Source: Thermus neutrinimicus
GTDB taxonomy: Bacteria; Deinococcota; Deinococci; Deinococcales; Thermaceae
DNA length: 62,863 bases
NCBI RefSeq assembly: GCF_022760955.1
Contig: NZ_JAKTNU010000014.1
Location: forward strand, 1-62,863
Reading direction: 5' to 3'
Part shown: positions 38,478 to 47,327 of the stretch, one piece after another
Position numbering within the stretch: the first letter of the stretch is position 1
Layout of the letters: the number at the start of each line of letters is the position of its first letter
The notes under the pieces: model-generated
The model's input: the letters and a program-made list of their open reading frames with translations, nothing else
Told to the model about the DNA's origin: nothing
Databases searched by the model: none
Made by a program: the position numbers and the translations under genes

Positions 38478-40718
38478 ATGCCTCTGCCCTACCCCGTGAT
38501 CGCCTTGGGCTCCCTCCTCCTGGGGCTCCTGGCAGGGGTTTTGGGCTATCCAGACCCCTACATCCTCCCCTGGTTCATGATCCTCACCGCCAGCACCGCC
38601 AGCGTGTACGGGCTTCCCTTGGGGTTGCTGGCGGCTTTGCTCTCCACCGGGCTTCTCCTCCTCTTTCCCGGCTTTCACCCCATGGCCCTGGCCATCCTCC
38701 TCCTTTCCGCCTGGCTGGCCCACGCTATCGGGGAAAGCCTGCGAAAGGCTCACCGCCGGGCCAAGGCCTTGGCCAAAAGCCAGCGCTACCTGGCCGAGGC
38801 CCTCGAGGCCCTGCCCCAAGCGGAAAACCGCCACGCCCTTTTACAAAGCCTCCCAGAACGCCTCGCCGCCCTGGGAACCGGGGGGCACGTGGGGGTCTGG
38901 GTTCCCACCGGCCAAGGTTTCCGCCTCCTGGCCAGCGTCCCTCCCTTGGAGCTGGAGGAAGTCCCGGCCACGGGGGTGCTGGGCCGGGCCCTCCGGGAAG
39001 GGCAACCCGTCCACGTGCCCGACGTGCGGAAGGAGCCAGGCTACATCGCCGCTCCCCACCTAAAGGTCCTCTCCGAGCTGGCCCTGCCCCTTTGGGAGCG
39101 AGGCGAGGTGGTGGCCGTGCTCAACCTGGAACGCCCCCATCCCTTCGCCCCGGAGGAGGTGGAGGGGCTCGTGCGCTTTGCCCAAGCGGTGAGCCTAGAG
39201 CTGGACCGGCTGGCCGACCTGGAGGAACGCCGCCTCCTGGCAGGGCTTTCCGAGCGCCTGCACAGCGCCCGCACCTTGGAGGAAGCCGGGGAGAAGGCCC
39301 TGCACCTCCTTTTGCAAACCCTAGGGTTAGAGGCGGGAACCCTCTGGCAGGCCCAAGGGGGGCGCATGAAGGCCCTCGCGCACCACGGGGTGAACGAGCC
39401 CAGCCTCCTCCAGGTGCTGGAGGAAGGCCTTCCCTACGGCCAAGGCCTGGCCTGGAAGGTGTACCAGACTTCAAGCCCCCTCTTCACCGCCCGTTACACC
39501 GAGGAACCCGGGGCCATACCCCCCCTGAAGGCCCTGGGTTGGGATACCCTGGCCGCCCTCCCCATCCTCACCCCCGGAGCCCCGAGGAGCCGGTGGGTGT
39601 TGGTGGTGGGAGAGAGGGCAAAGCGCCTTTGGCGCAAGGCGGAGATAGAGCTTCTCCTCATGGCTTGCCGCACCCTGGGCCTTGGCCTGGAGCGCTTACA
39701 GGAAAAGGCCCGGCACGAGGCGGTCAACCGTCTTTTCCTGGAGTTTTTGGAAAAACCTCCAGAGGAGTTGTACCCCCGCGTGCTGGAAGAGGCCATTCGC
39801 CAGGTACCCGGTTCGGAGACGGGAAGCCTGCTGGTGTGGGAGGATGGGGCCTACCGGTACAAGGCTGCCATGGGCTATGACCTGGAAGGCCTACGGGCGG
39901 TAGCCTTCCTCCAGGAGGACCAGCTCCTCTGGTACGGCCTAGGGCCCCACAAGGCCCGCCAGGGCGAGCCCCGCATCCTAAGCCAAGAGGAAAAGCCCAT
40001 CGCGGAGATCAGCCACCAGACGGCTCCCCCAGAGGTGATCGACACCGCGGGCAAAGCTCTGGAGATTAAGGCCAACCTTTGCCTGCCCATCCCCTACAAG
40101 GGGGAGGTCCTGGCCTACCTAAACCTGGACAGCCTGCACGACCCTAAGGCCTTCGGCCAGGACTCCCTGGAAGTTGCCCGCTTCTTCGCTGCCCCCCTGG
40201 CCACCCTCCTCCACGAGGTGCGTGCCCGGAAGCTTTTGGAGGAGGCCGCCCTCACCGATCCCCTCACGGGGCTTGGAAACCGTCGGGCCTTTGAGCGCTT
40301 CCTCCAAGAAGAGCTCAAGCGGGCCGAGCGCTACGGCCATCCCCTTTCCCTGGCGGTCTTGGACCTAAGGGGCTTCAAGGCGGTGAACGACCGGCTTGGG
40401 CATGCCGTGGGGGACCTGGCCCTCATCAGGGTGGCCGAGGTTATGGAAAGGGAAAGGCGCAACGGCGACCGCCTCTTCCGCTGGGGCGGGGATGAGTTTG
40501 CCGCCATCTTCCCCCATACCCCAAAGAGGGGGGCCGTGGCGGCAGCCCTTCGCTACGCCAAGGCCATCCAGGGCCTCTGCTTTGACGGGCTCTGCTTGGG
40601 GGTGAATATCGGCGTGGCCAGCTACCCTGAGGACGGGACCACCCAGGACGAGCTCCTCTCTGCGGCCGATACCCGCATGTACGAGGCCAAGGCCCGGGGC
40701 CAGGTCATGGTGGGTTGA
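38478..40718 (+). CDS. Membrane GAF-GGDEF diguanylate cyclase
   Basis: 746 residues. The first 100 hold several membrane segments (LGSLLLGLLAGVLGY, GLLAALLSTGLLLLF). Three GAF-like sensory domains follow (about 110-230, 250-390, 415-570). The C-terminal GGDEF domain (from LTDPLTGLGNRRAFERFL) has an intact RWGGDEF and an inhibitory-site RxxD (RNGD) five residues before it, so it should make cyclic di-GMP with product inhibition. The next gene encodes a GGDEF-EAL protein. Confidence 0.93.
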   Translation: MPLPYPVIALGSLLLGLLAGVLGYPDPYILPWFMILTASTASVYGLPLGLLAALLSTGLLLLFPGFHPMALAILLLSAWLAHAIGESLRKAHRRAKALAKSQRYLAEALEALPQAENRHALLQSLPERLAALGTGGHVGVWVPTGQGFRLLASVPPLELEEVPATGVLGRALREGQPVHVPDVRKEPGYIAAPHLKVLSELALPLWERGEVVAVLNLERPHPFAPEEVEGLVRFAQAVSLELDRLADLEERRLLAGLSERLHSARTLEEAGEKALHLLLQTLGLEAGTLWQAQGGRMKALAHHGVNEPSLLQVLEEGLPYGQGLAWKVYQTSSPLFTARYTEEPGAIPPLKALGWDTLAALPILTPGAPRSRWVLVVGERAKRLWRKAEIELLLMACRTLGLGLERLQEKARHEAVNRLFLEFLEKPPEELYPRVLEEAIRQVPGSETGSLLVWEDGAYRYKAAMGYDLEGLRAVAFLQEDQLLWYGLGPHKARQGEPRILSQEEKPIAEISHQTAPPEVIDTAGKALEIKANLCLPIPYKGEVLAYLNLDSLHDPKAFGQDSLEVARFFAAPLATLLHEVRARKLLEEAALTDPLTGLGNRRAFERFLQEELKRAERYGHPLSLAVLDLRGFKAVNDRLGHAVGDLALIRVAEVMERERRNGDRLFRWGGDEFAAIFPHTPKRGAVAAALRYAKAIQGLCFDGLCLGVNIGVASYPEDGTTQDELLSAADTRMYEAKARGQVMVG

Positions 40719-40742
40719 ACCTACGCCAAGGAGCGGTATACT
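40715..40742 (+). promoter_or_regulatory. Promoter of the GGDEF-EAL gene
   Basis: TTGAAC (40715-40720), 16 bases, TATACT (40737-40742). The -35 covers the stop codon of the upstream GGDEF gene; the ATG is 15 bases past the -10. Confidence 0.65.
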
Positions 40743-40757
40743 GGACCTAGCTTAGCC

Positions 40758-43325
40758 ATGGACGGTAACTGGGGCCTCGGTCTTTTCCAAGCCCTTCTTC
40801 CCCTCCTGCGAAAGGGGCTGAACGGGCTCCCGCAGGCCTTGGAGGCGGTGGGCCGGGCCCTTTTGGCCCAGCGGGCCTACCTCTTCCGCCTCGAGGAGCG
40901 CCAGGGCATCTGGTACACCAGCCAGCTTTCGGAGTGGGCGGGGCCCGATACCACCCCCCAGCTGCACAACCCCGCCCTGCAAAACCTCCCCATGCGGGAA
41001 GCAGGCTATGGGCGCTGGCTGAACCTTTTCCTGCAAGACCGGGCGGTGGCAGGCCCAGTGCGTTCCTTCCCCGAGGAGGAGCGGCCCCTGCTGGAGGCCC
41101 AGAACATCCAGAGCCTCCTGGTGGTGCCCATCTGGGTGGAGGGAAGGCTCTGGGGGTTTTTAGGGGTGGACGACTGCCGGCGGGAAAGGGAGTTCCCCGC
41201 CGAGGAAGAAGCCTTTCTACGCGCCGTGGCCGAGGTCCTGGCCCTTGCCATGGAACTCTGGGAGCGAACCCAGGGACTTGGGCACCTCCTGGAGGCCGCA
41301 CCCCTCTACCTGGCCCGCTTGGACAAGGAAGGCCGGCTCCTCTACGCCAACCCCAGCCTGAAGCGGGCCTTTCCCCAGGGGGTTTCCCTGCCCGTGGCCG
41401 AGGCGCTCAGCGTCCCGGGCAGGCCCCGAACCTTCCTCAGCCAGGAAGGCCAAGCGGTGGAATGGATCCTGCTGGCGGTACCGGGGCCCGGGGCAGAGGT
41501 GCTGGAGGTTCTCGCCCTAGGGGTGGATGTGACGGAGCGGGAACAGGCCCGGGCACGGGAAACCCGCTGGAACACCTTCCGTCGGAACCTCCTTAGGGTT
41601 TACGAGACCCTGATGGCCGAGGGGCTCTCCGATTCCCTGTTTGGGCTGATCCTCGAGGCGGCCTTGGACACCATCCCCACGGCCCAGGCGGGAAGCGTCA
41701 CCGTGCTCATGGAGGACGGCTGCTACCACTTCCTGGCGGCACAGGGTTACGACCTGGAGGCCCTCCGCCAGGTCTGCCTGCGCCCTGAAGAACCCCTTTC
41801 CCTCACCGGCCACAAGGAGGCCCAGGTCTTCACCTGGAAGGACCTGGAGCGCTTCAACGCCCGCCTGGACGAAACACGGCGCAGGGTGATGGAGGAAGCC
41901 GGCAGGGTGCGGGAAATCAAGGCCATCCTCTCCGTGCCCGTGTACCTGGCGGGGGAGCGGAAGGCCTTCTTGTACCTGGACAACTTTGAACAGGAGGATG
42001 CCTTCACCCCTTTGGACCTGGAGCTGGCCCAGGCTTTTGCCAGCCAGCTGGGCGTCCTCCTCCGGAGGATGGAGCTGGAGAGTCAGATCCAACACCTGGC
42101 CTACCACGACCCGTTAACAGGTCTTCCCAACCGCCTGTTCTTCCTGGAGAAACTGGCCCAGGCCCTGAAGGAGGGGGCCGAGGACCTGGCCGTCATGTGC
42201 CTAGACCTGGATGGGCTGAAGCTGGTGAACGACCTGGATGGCCACGCCGCCGGGGACGAGGTGCTCAGGGTCATGGCCGCCCGCTTCCGGGCCGCCCTTC
42301 GCCCCCGGGACCTGGTGGCCCGGCAAGGGGGGGACGAGTTTTTGGTGCTTCTCACCAATCTCAGGTCGCCTATAGAGGCCATGCGGGTGGCCGAAAGGCT
42401 CCTGGAGGTGGCCCGCCTACCCTGCCCGGTGGGGGAGCGCACCTACCATCTTTCCACCTCCATAGGCATCGCCATGGGGGAACCTGGCCTTTCCCCTGGC
42501 GAGCTCCTTAAACGGGCCGACCTGGCCTTGTACCAAGCCAAGGGGGAGGGGAAGAACCGCCTATCCTTCTTTGAACCTCAGCTACAGGAGGAGCTGAAGC
42601 GGGAAATCGGCCTCCTCGAGGCCCTGCGGGAGGACCTGGAACAGGGGAAGGGGCTTCACCTGGCCTATCAGCCCATCGTGGACCTTTCCACGGGGCAAAG
42701 GGTGGCCCTCGAGGCCCTCCTGCGCTGGCGCCTGGCTCCGCCTTCCGTGTTCATCCCCCTGGCGGAACGCCACCGCCTCATGCCCGAGTTAGGCCGCTGG
42801 GTCCTTCGCCAAGCCTGCCAGGACCAGGCCCTCCACGGCCTCAAGGTCCATGTGAACGTAAGCCCCCAGGAGCTCCTGGACCCCACCTATGCTTTCCGGG
42901 TGGCCGAGGCCCTGGAAGCTACCTCGTGTCCACCGGCCAACCTGGTCCTGGAGATCACGGAAAGCACCCTAATCCCCGACGAAAGAGGGCGGGACGCCAG
43001 CCAAGCCCTCTGGGCCCTGCGGGAGCTGGGGGTAGGCATCTTCTTGGATGACTTTGGCTCGGGGTACTCCAGCCTGGAACGTCTGGCTGAGCTTCCCGTG
43101 GATGGGGTCAAGCTGGGTCAGGCCTTCACCCAGCGCCTGGGCAACCCCCCAGACCCCCAAGGCCCCGCCGCCCGGATGGTGGCCGCCGTCCTGGCCCTGG
43201 CCCAAGCCCTGGGGCTTAGGGCCATCGCGGAGGGCATAGAAGATGAGGCGGTCTTGGCCTACCTTAAACACCTGGGCTTTCCCTTCGGACAGGGGTACCT
43301 TTTGGGCAGGCCCAAGCCCCTATAG
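40758..43325 (+). CDS. GAF-PAS-GAF-GGDEF-EAL cyclic-di-GMP protein
   Basis: 855 residues, no membrane segment. GAF (30-165), PAS-like (170-270), GAF (285-435), GGDEF (440-610) and EAL (615-855). The GGDEF site is intact (RQGGDEF) with an RxxD site (RPRD). The EAL domain keeps its catalytic set: EALLRW, NVSPQ, EITES, LDDFGSGYSS, AEGIED and GQGYLLGRP. It could make or break cyclic di-GMP depending on signals. It has its own promoter. Confidence 0.93.
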   Translation: MDGNWGLGLFQALLPLLRKGLNGLPQALEAVGRALLAQRAYLFRLEERQGIWYTSQLSEWAGPDTTPQLHNPALQNLPMREAGYGRWLNLFLQDRAVAGPVRSFPEEERPLLEAQNIQSLLVVPIWVEGRLWGFLGVDDCRREREFPAEEEAFLRAVAEVLALAMELWERTQGLGHLLEAAPLYLARLDKEGRLLYANPSLKRAFPQGVSLPVAEALSVPGRPRTFLSQEGQAVEWILLAVPGPGAEVLEVLALGVDVTEREQARARETRWNTFRRNLLRVYETLMAEGLSDSLFGLILEAALDTIPTAQAGSVTVLMEDGCYHFLAAQGYDLEALRQVCLRPEEPLSLTGHKEAQVFTWKDLERFNARLDETRRRVMEEAGRVREIKAILSVPVYLAGERKAFLYLDNFEQEDAFTPLDLELAQAFASQLGVLLRRMELESQIQHLAYHDPLTGLPNRLFFLEKLAQALKEGAEDLAVMCLDLDGLKLVNDLDGHAAGDEVLRVMAARFRAALRPRDLVARQGGDEFLVLLTNLRSPIEAMRVAERLLEVARLPCPVGERTYHLSTSIGIAMGEPGLSPGELLKRADLALYQAKGEGKNRLSFFEPQLQEELKREIGLLEALREDLEQGKGLHLAYQPIVDLSTGQRVALEALLRWRLAPPSVFIPLAERHRLMPELGRWVLRQACQDQALHGLKVHVNVSPQELLDPTYAFRVAEALEATSCPPANLVLEITESTLIPDERGRDASQALWALRELGVGIFLDDFGSGYSSLERLAELPVDGVKLGQAFTQRLGNPPDPQGPAARMVAAVLALAQALGLRAIAEGIEDEAVLAYLKHLGFPFGQGYLLGRPKPL

Positions 43326-43386
43326 TGGGGCGAAACCCCACCGCCTATACCCTGAAGGAGGTGGCCGGGGAAGAACCCCCTCTTCC

Positions 43387-43689
43387 TTAGATCCAGCCCA
43401 GAAGCCTTTTGGCCTCCTCGGAAAGCCGGGCTGGGGTCCAGGGGGGTTCAAAGGTGAGCTCCACCTCCACCTCCTCTATTCCCGGGATGCGGCTTAAGGC
43501 CTGGCGCACGGCATCCCCCATGCTGTCGTGCAGGGGGCAGCCCGGGGTGGTGAGGGTCATGCGCACGTAGGCCCTGGGGGGTTCCACCTTTAGCTCGTAG
43601 ATAAGCCCCAGGTTGACCACATCCAGGCCCAGCTCCGGGTCGTAGACCGTCCGCAAAAGGTTCCACGCCTGTTCCTCCAATGGGTTCAT
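43387..43689 (-). CDS. DUF59/MIP18-family Fe-S assembly factor
   Basis: 100 residues with the family core [19 protein letters not shown] and [14 protein letters not shown], including the conserved Cys. Relatives (SufT, PaaD) help Fe-S cluster maturation. ATG 43689 is fixed by its 4-base overlap with the upstream membrane gene. Here it closes a presumed nitrogen-oxide operon rather than a suf operon. Confidence 0.88.
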   Translation of the reverse strand: MNPLEEQAWNLLRTVYDPELGLDVVNLGLIYELKVEPPRAYVRMTLTTPGCPLHDSMGDAVRQALSRIPGIEEVEVELTFEPPWTPARLSEEAKRLLGWI

Positions 43690-44837
43690 CGCCGCATCAC
43701 CTCCCAAAGGGCATAAACATGGGGAAAAACCCCGGCGAGGTAGATCCACCCCGCCCAGGGAAGGAAGGGAAGAAGAAGCGCCCCTAGGGCCAGCAAGGCC
43801 CCCGCCCCATACCCGGCCCTCTCCGGGAGCATCTCCTTAAGCAGGGGCACCTTTTCCTTCCCGGCCCTTGGGGCATACCGGTGGGTCCAGACCAGGAAGG
43901 GCAGGATCTTGTAGAGCATCCCCGTCACCACCAGCCCCACGAAGCCCAAGGCAAACCAAAGAGCAGCCCAAATGGGGTTAAAGGGCAGAACCAGAAGGGA
44001 AATCCCCAGGAAGAAAAGCCCCAGCAGGTAGTGCCGCACCCCGATATCCAAGGCCCTTTTCATGCGATTTTTGAGGATACGCCAGGTGTCGTAGAGGGCA
44101 AGGGCGTAGGAAAGGAGGAGGAGGAGGTAGCCCAGCCTCTCCCCCATGGTCAGACCCAGAAGCCCCAGGTTGGCCGCCCAAAGAAGGAGCCCCAGGACCC
44201 GCTCATCCACCCCGTGGGTGAGGGTGAACATGGAAAGGAGCTTGTACCCCACGCCCAGGATGGAAAGGAGGAAAACCCCGCCTAGGCCCGCAAGGAGGTG
44301 CCAGGCGAGCCTTTCCGGATCGTAAAGGCCATAGCGCTGGGAAAGTGCCTGGAAAAGCCCTAAAAAGGGGGTGAGGACCAGGTAGAAGACCACCCAGGCC
44401 AAGGCGGTGGCCACCCGGTTCCAGCGGGGAGCCTGGCGAAAGGTGAGGTAAGCATGGTAGGCGAAAAAGAGGAGGGCCAAAAGCGTCAAGCCTCCACCTA
44501 CTGGGACCAAGGAGGGAGTCTGAACAAAGCCCCAGGCCAGTAGCCCCACCCCTAAGCCCCAAAGGACCATCACCGGATACCCCCACTCCGGGCGGTACAG
44601 GGGCGCCTCGAGGACCACGGGTAAGAGCTGGTGCAGGGCCCCCAGGAGCACCCCCACCCCAAAGCCCAAAAGGAATAGGTGGGCCATGGCCAAACCCCAA
44701 GGGTGGCGGGGTATGAACAGGGCCTCAGGGTGAAGGGCAAATAGGAGGCTTGCCGTTAGGAAAAAGGCCTCCCCCAGGAAGACGAAACCCCCGGGGATGG
44801 AGAGGGGGATCACGCGGTTATGGGCGGTGACCAACAT
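43686..44837 (-). CDS. Haem-copper-oxidase-I/NnrS-like membrane protein
   Basis: 383 residues, about eleven to twelve membrane segments. Histidines in [26 protein letters not shown] and [12 protein letters not shown] resemble haem-ligand helices of cytochrome oxidase subunit I-like proteins found in denitrifiers; no full binuclear-centre set is obvious. An FNR/DNR-type box lies 42 bases upstream with TATTAA just before the ATG, so the mRNA is probably leaderless. NO handling is an inference from context. Confidence 0.7.
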   Translation of the reverse strand: MLVTAHNRVIPLSIPGGFVFLGEAFFLTASLLFALHPEALFIPRHPWGLAMAHLFLLGFGVGVLLGALHQLLPVVLEAPLYRPEWGYPVMVLWGLGVGLLAWGFVQTPSLVPVGGGLTLLALLFFAYHAYLTFRQAPRWNRVATALAWVVFYLVLTPFLGLFQALSQRYGLYDPERLAWHLLAGLGGVFLLSILGVGYKLLSMFTLTHGVDERVLGLLLWAANLGLLGLTMGERLGYLLLLLSYALALYDTWRILKNRMKRALDIGVRHYLLGLFFLGISLLVLPFNPIWAALWFALGFVGLVVTGMLYKILPFLVWTHRYAPRAGKEKVPLLKEMLPERAGYGAGALLALGALLLPFLPWAGWIYLAGVFPHVYALWEVMRR

Positions 44838-44872
44838 CGGCTTAATACTGACCTAGCCGCTCGGGATTGACC

Positions 44873-44886
44873 ATGACCTAGGTCAA
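44873..44886. promoter_or_regulatory. FNR/DNR-type box A
   Basis: ATGACCTAGGTCAA, halves of the TTGAC-N4-GTCAA type around a perfect TGACCTAGGTCA. Its centre is 42.5 bases from the ATG of the membrane protein at 44837; TATTAA (44847-44842) is the -10. Confidence 0.65.
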
Positions 44887-44893
44887 AGCCCCC

Positions 44894-45736
44894 TCAGCGG
44901 CCCGGGGGCAGAAGGGTGAGAAGGCTCCCCTCCCCTAAAGGGGTAGCCAGGCCCTCCAGGTAGCGCACATCCCGGCCGTTTAAAAGCACCGTCCAGCGGG
45001 GCCTGAGGCGCCAGAGGGTCTTGGGCTCCAACCAAAGCCCCACCTCCTCCTCGGAAGCCAGGGCCTCGAGGGCGAGATCCCTTAGGGCGGGGTTCACGGC
45101 AAAGGCCTTAAGGAGAGCCTCCCCCACGCTTCCCGCCCGCAAGGAAAGGGGCCTGGGCAAGGCGGGGTGGGCCAGGCCCAAGGCCTGGAAGCGCACCGCC
45201 GCCTTCCCCTCCCTAAGGGCAAGGGCGGCGTCAAACCCTTTCCGCATCACCTCCTCCTGGGCAGAGAGGTAGACGAGCCAGGGGCGCACATCCCGCACCC
45301 TCTCCGCCACATACCGCCCCACCTGGGCAAAGGAAAGGCCCACGTACTCGGGGGGGATCATGGCTCCCTTGGGGCCCAAGCCCCCATGCCAGAGCCCTGC
45401 CCGGTACACCTCCCGGGCAAACTCCGCCGAGGTGTCCACCCCGATGGCGCGGGCCAGCCAAGCGGAGAAAAAGGCCCGCCTAAGGTAAAGCTCCTCCTCC
45501 GGCACCCTACCCTCCCAGCCCAGGGCCCGGGCGGTGCCGGGGTGGCGGCCCAAGTGGTCGTAAACCCCGGCCACAAAGGAAGCGGCCCCCTCCAAAAGCC
45601 TCTCCGCGTCCAGGCGCATGGTCCGTTTCTCCTCCTCCCCTAGGCCGCCAAAGGCAAGAAGGTCGGCAAAGACCTCCTCGGGCAAAGGCGGCAGGTCCAG
45701 GACAAGGGCTTCCTCGCGCAACACCACCCTTTTCAC
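44894..45736 (-). CDS. Protoglobin-like sensor fused to a MoaD/ThiS-like domain
   Basis: 280 residues. Residues 25-175 read as a sensor/protoglobin-type globin (ERLLEGAASFVAGVYDHL; YRAGLWHGGLGPKGAMIPPE), with His117 the likely proximal haem ligand. Residues 181-280 resemble MoaD: AGSVGEALLKAFAVNPALRD, VLLNGRDVRYLEGLATPL and a terminal LLPPGR in place of the active diglycine. An O2/NO-sensing or -scavenging role is likely; the beta-grasp tail probably mediates binding, not sulfur transfer. GTG start with GGGGAGG. Confidence 0.72.
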   Translation of the reverse strand: MKRVVLREEALVLDLPPLPEEVFADLLAFGGLGEEEKRTMRLDAERLLEGAASFVAGVYDHLGRHPGTARALGWEGRVPEEELYLRRAFFSAWLARAIGVDTSAEFAREVYRAGLWHGGLGPKGAMIPPEYVGLSFAQVGRYVAERVRDVRPWLVYLSAQEEVMRKGFDAALALREGKAAVRFQALGLAHPALPRPLSLRAGSVGEALLKAFAVNPALRDLALEALASEEEVGLWLEPKTLWRLRPRWTVLLNGRDVRYLEGLATPLGEGSLLTLLPPGR

Positions 45737-46170
45737 CCTCCCCTCCTTTCCCTTTCCTCCCGCATTTTCCTCAGCATATCCCCCGTGACCACCCGCCTGT
45801 GCATGGCGAAGGCAAAGACCAAGATGGCCAGGAGCTGAAGCCCACCGGACACCGCAAGCCAAGGGCGTAGGCCCTCTTGGCCCAGGAAGTGGAGGGGCTC
45901 GAGGACGAGCCTAAGAAGCAGGCCGGCGTTGAGAAGAACGAAGGTAAGCCCCTCAAGGCGATCCTGCCTCAGGCCCCCCGGCCTGGGCATCATCCAGTAG
46001 GCCACCCCCATCACCATCTGCAGGAAAAAGCCCACCAGCCCCGCGTGCACATGGGAGGAGCGGAAGGGCCCCACCATGTGGGGGAAAAGGTAAAAGAGGG
46101 TCCCTAGGAGGGCGTTGTAGATGAGGTACAAAAGGGCCGCCCGGACGAAGAGGAAATGCCAGAAACCCAT
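45733..46170 (-). CDS. Short haem-copper-oxidase-I-like membrane protein
   Basis: 145 residues with four membrane segments. GPFRSSHVHAGLVGFFLQMVMG and AYWMMPR resemble the helix bearing the low-spin haem His of oxidase/NorB-like proteins, but only a third of such a protein is present. A second His is in LEPLHFLGQ. It is intact, overlaps the globin gene (GTGA) and may be a small haem- or NO-linked membrane subunit. Confidence 0.65.
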   Translation of the reverse strand: MGFWHFLFVRAALLYLIYNALLGTLFYLFPHMVGPFRSSHVHAGLVGFFLQMVMGVAYWMMPRPGGLRQDRLEGLTFVLLNAGLLLRLVLEPLHFLGQEGLRPWLAVSGGLQLLAILVFAFAMHRRVVTGDMLRKMREERERRGG

Positions 46171-46183
46171 GGTCCTAAGAGGC

Positions 46184-47008
46184 CTACCCTCCTTTTCGGA
46201 TCAGGATCTTCACCTGCCCCGGGCCCAGGTCCTTGAGAAGGTAGGCGTGCCCCTCCTCCTCCAGGCGGGCCAGGAGGTGCACCGGCCTCCGCACGTGGTG
46301 GACCAGGAGCTTCTCCCCGGGCTTTAGCCTCCCCAAAGCCTCCAGGACCCGCATCATGGGCAGGGGGGGCTCGAGGTTCTCCTCAATGGAGACCTCCGCC
46401 TGGTAGCTTTCCCAGTCCGCCTCACCTAAGGGGGCGGGGCCAGCTACCACCCCCTCCTCTTCCCTAACCTCCTGGCGGTAAAAGTGCACCCGGTAGTGCT
46501 TTTCCCCAAGCTGCTCGCACCAGGCCAAAAAGCCCTTCTTTCCCAACACCTTGTAAAGGGGGATGGGCTCAAAGAGCACCTCCAAAACCAGCTTCTTCCC
46601 GGGTCCCACCTCCAGGGCCGCCGCCATGATGGCCTGGAAGGGCTCTCCTCCCTGCTCCAGAATGGGCCGCACGTCCAGGTGAAAGCCCACGGGAGCGGAT
46701 AGCCAGGGAGGAGGTGGGGTACCAAGGAGGCTTTCCCCTTCCCTGGCGGCCGGCGCCTCCGGCCTGGCCTCCACCCCCAGGGCCCGGTTGAGGCGGGCCA
46801 CCAGCTCCTCCGGCTCCAGCCCGCCGATCCTGGCCGCCTGGGCCACGGTGACCAGATTGGGCATGGTCCTGCGCAGGAGGGGGTTTTTGAGCTTCTGGAA
46901 GGCGGGGCTCGCCTCCACCAGGACCTCGAGGAGCTCTGGCCAGCGCCTCAAGACCTCGGCCACCTTCATCTCGGGCCGAACTACCTCTTCCCAATCCTCA
47001 CCCGCCAT
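46184..47008 (-). CDS. DUF1858-DUF2249 protein
   Basis: 274 residues in three parts: an N-terminal ScdA/DUF1858-like helical domain (EVLRRWPELLEVLVEASPAF, TMPNLVTVAQAARIGGL), then two SirA-like DUF2249 domains (HLDVRPILEQGGEPFQAIM and LEPPLPMMRVLEALGRLKPG). These domains accompany NO and nitrite metabolism genes in many bacteria; molecular role unproven. ATG 47008 lies inside the upstream DUF2249 gene (28-base overlap). Confidence 0.8.
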   Translation of the reverse strand: MAGEDWEEVVRPEMKVAEVLRRWPELLEVLVEASPAFQKLKNPLLRRTMPNLVTVAQAARIGGLEPEELVARLNRALGVEARPEAPAAREGESLLGTPPPPWLSAPVGFHLDVRPILEQGGEPFQAIMAAALEVGPGKKLVLEVLFEPIPLYKVLGKKGFLAWCEQLGEKHYRVHFYRQEVREEEGVVAGPAPLGEADWESYQAEVSIEENLEPPLPMMRVLEALGRLKPGEKLLVHHVRRPVHLLARLEEEGHAYLLKDLGPGQVKILIRKGG

Positions 47009-47199
47009 ACCTCCGGCCCCTCCTCCAGGTAAGCCCACTCCACCTGCCCAGGCCTTTCCGCCATGAGCTGATAGTAAAGGGGCTTGGGATCGTGGTCGTT
47101 GACCAGGACAAAGCTCTCCCCTGCCATTAGGCTGTCAAACAAGGCAAAAATCCTGGGGTGCCGTTCCCGTGGGGGTAGGGTGCGCACATCCAGCTCCAT
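46981..47199 (-). CDS. Single-domain DUF2249 protein
   Basis: 72 residues: ELDVRTLPPRERHPRIFALF and FVLVNDHDPKPLYYQL, an almost textbook DUF2249. GGGGGAGG precedes the ATG, and box B is centred 41.5 bases upstream. First gene of a four-gene minus-strand operon running to the globin fusion. Confidence 0.87.
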   Translation of the reverse strand: MELDVRTLPPRERHPRIFALFDSLMAGESFVLVNDHDPKPLYYQLMAERPGQVEWAYLEEGPEVWRVRIGKR

Positions 47200-47233
47200 G
47201 GCTTAAGCCTCCCCCACCTTTTCCCCATCCGCC

Positions 47234-47247
47234 ATGACCTGGGTCAA
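47234..47247. promoter_or_regulatory. FNR/DNR-type box B
   Basis: ATGACCTGGGTCAA, centre 41.5 bases from the ATG at 47199; CTTAAG lies just before that ATG. Confidence 0.6.
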
Positions 47248-47253
47248 GGAAAG

Positions 47254-47281
47254 GCCCGGGCAAGGGTGCCCTTGCCCGGGC
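47254..47281 (-). terminator. Terminator of the nar operon
   Basis: Perfect 13-bp inverted repeat GCCCGGGCAAGGG/CCCTTGCCCGGGC with a 2-base centre, 46 bases beyond the narK2 stop. On the minus strand it is followed by CTTTCCTTG, a weak T-tract. Confidence 0.65.
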
Positions 47282-47327
47282 GCTATCCCTATCCCATCTG
47301 GGGAAGGACCTTGCTTAGGCCCCGCAC

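Noticed and set aside
43326..43386. GTGGGG/CCCCAC hairpin (43325-43341) as terminator
   Set aside because: Six base pairs and no T-tract on either strand; it may help end the convergent genes but evidence is weak.
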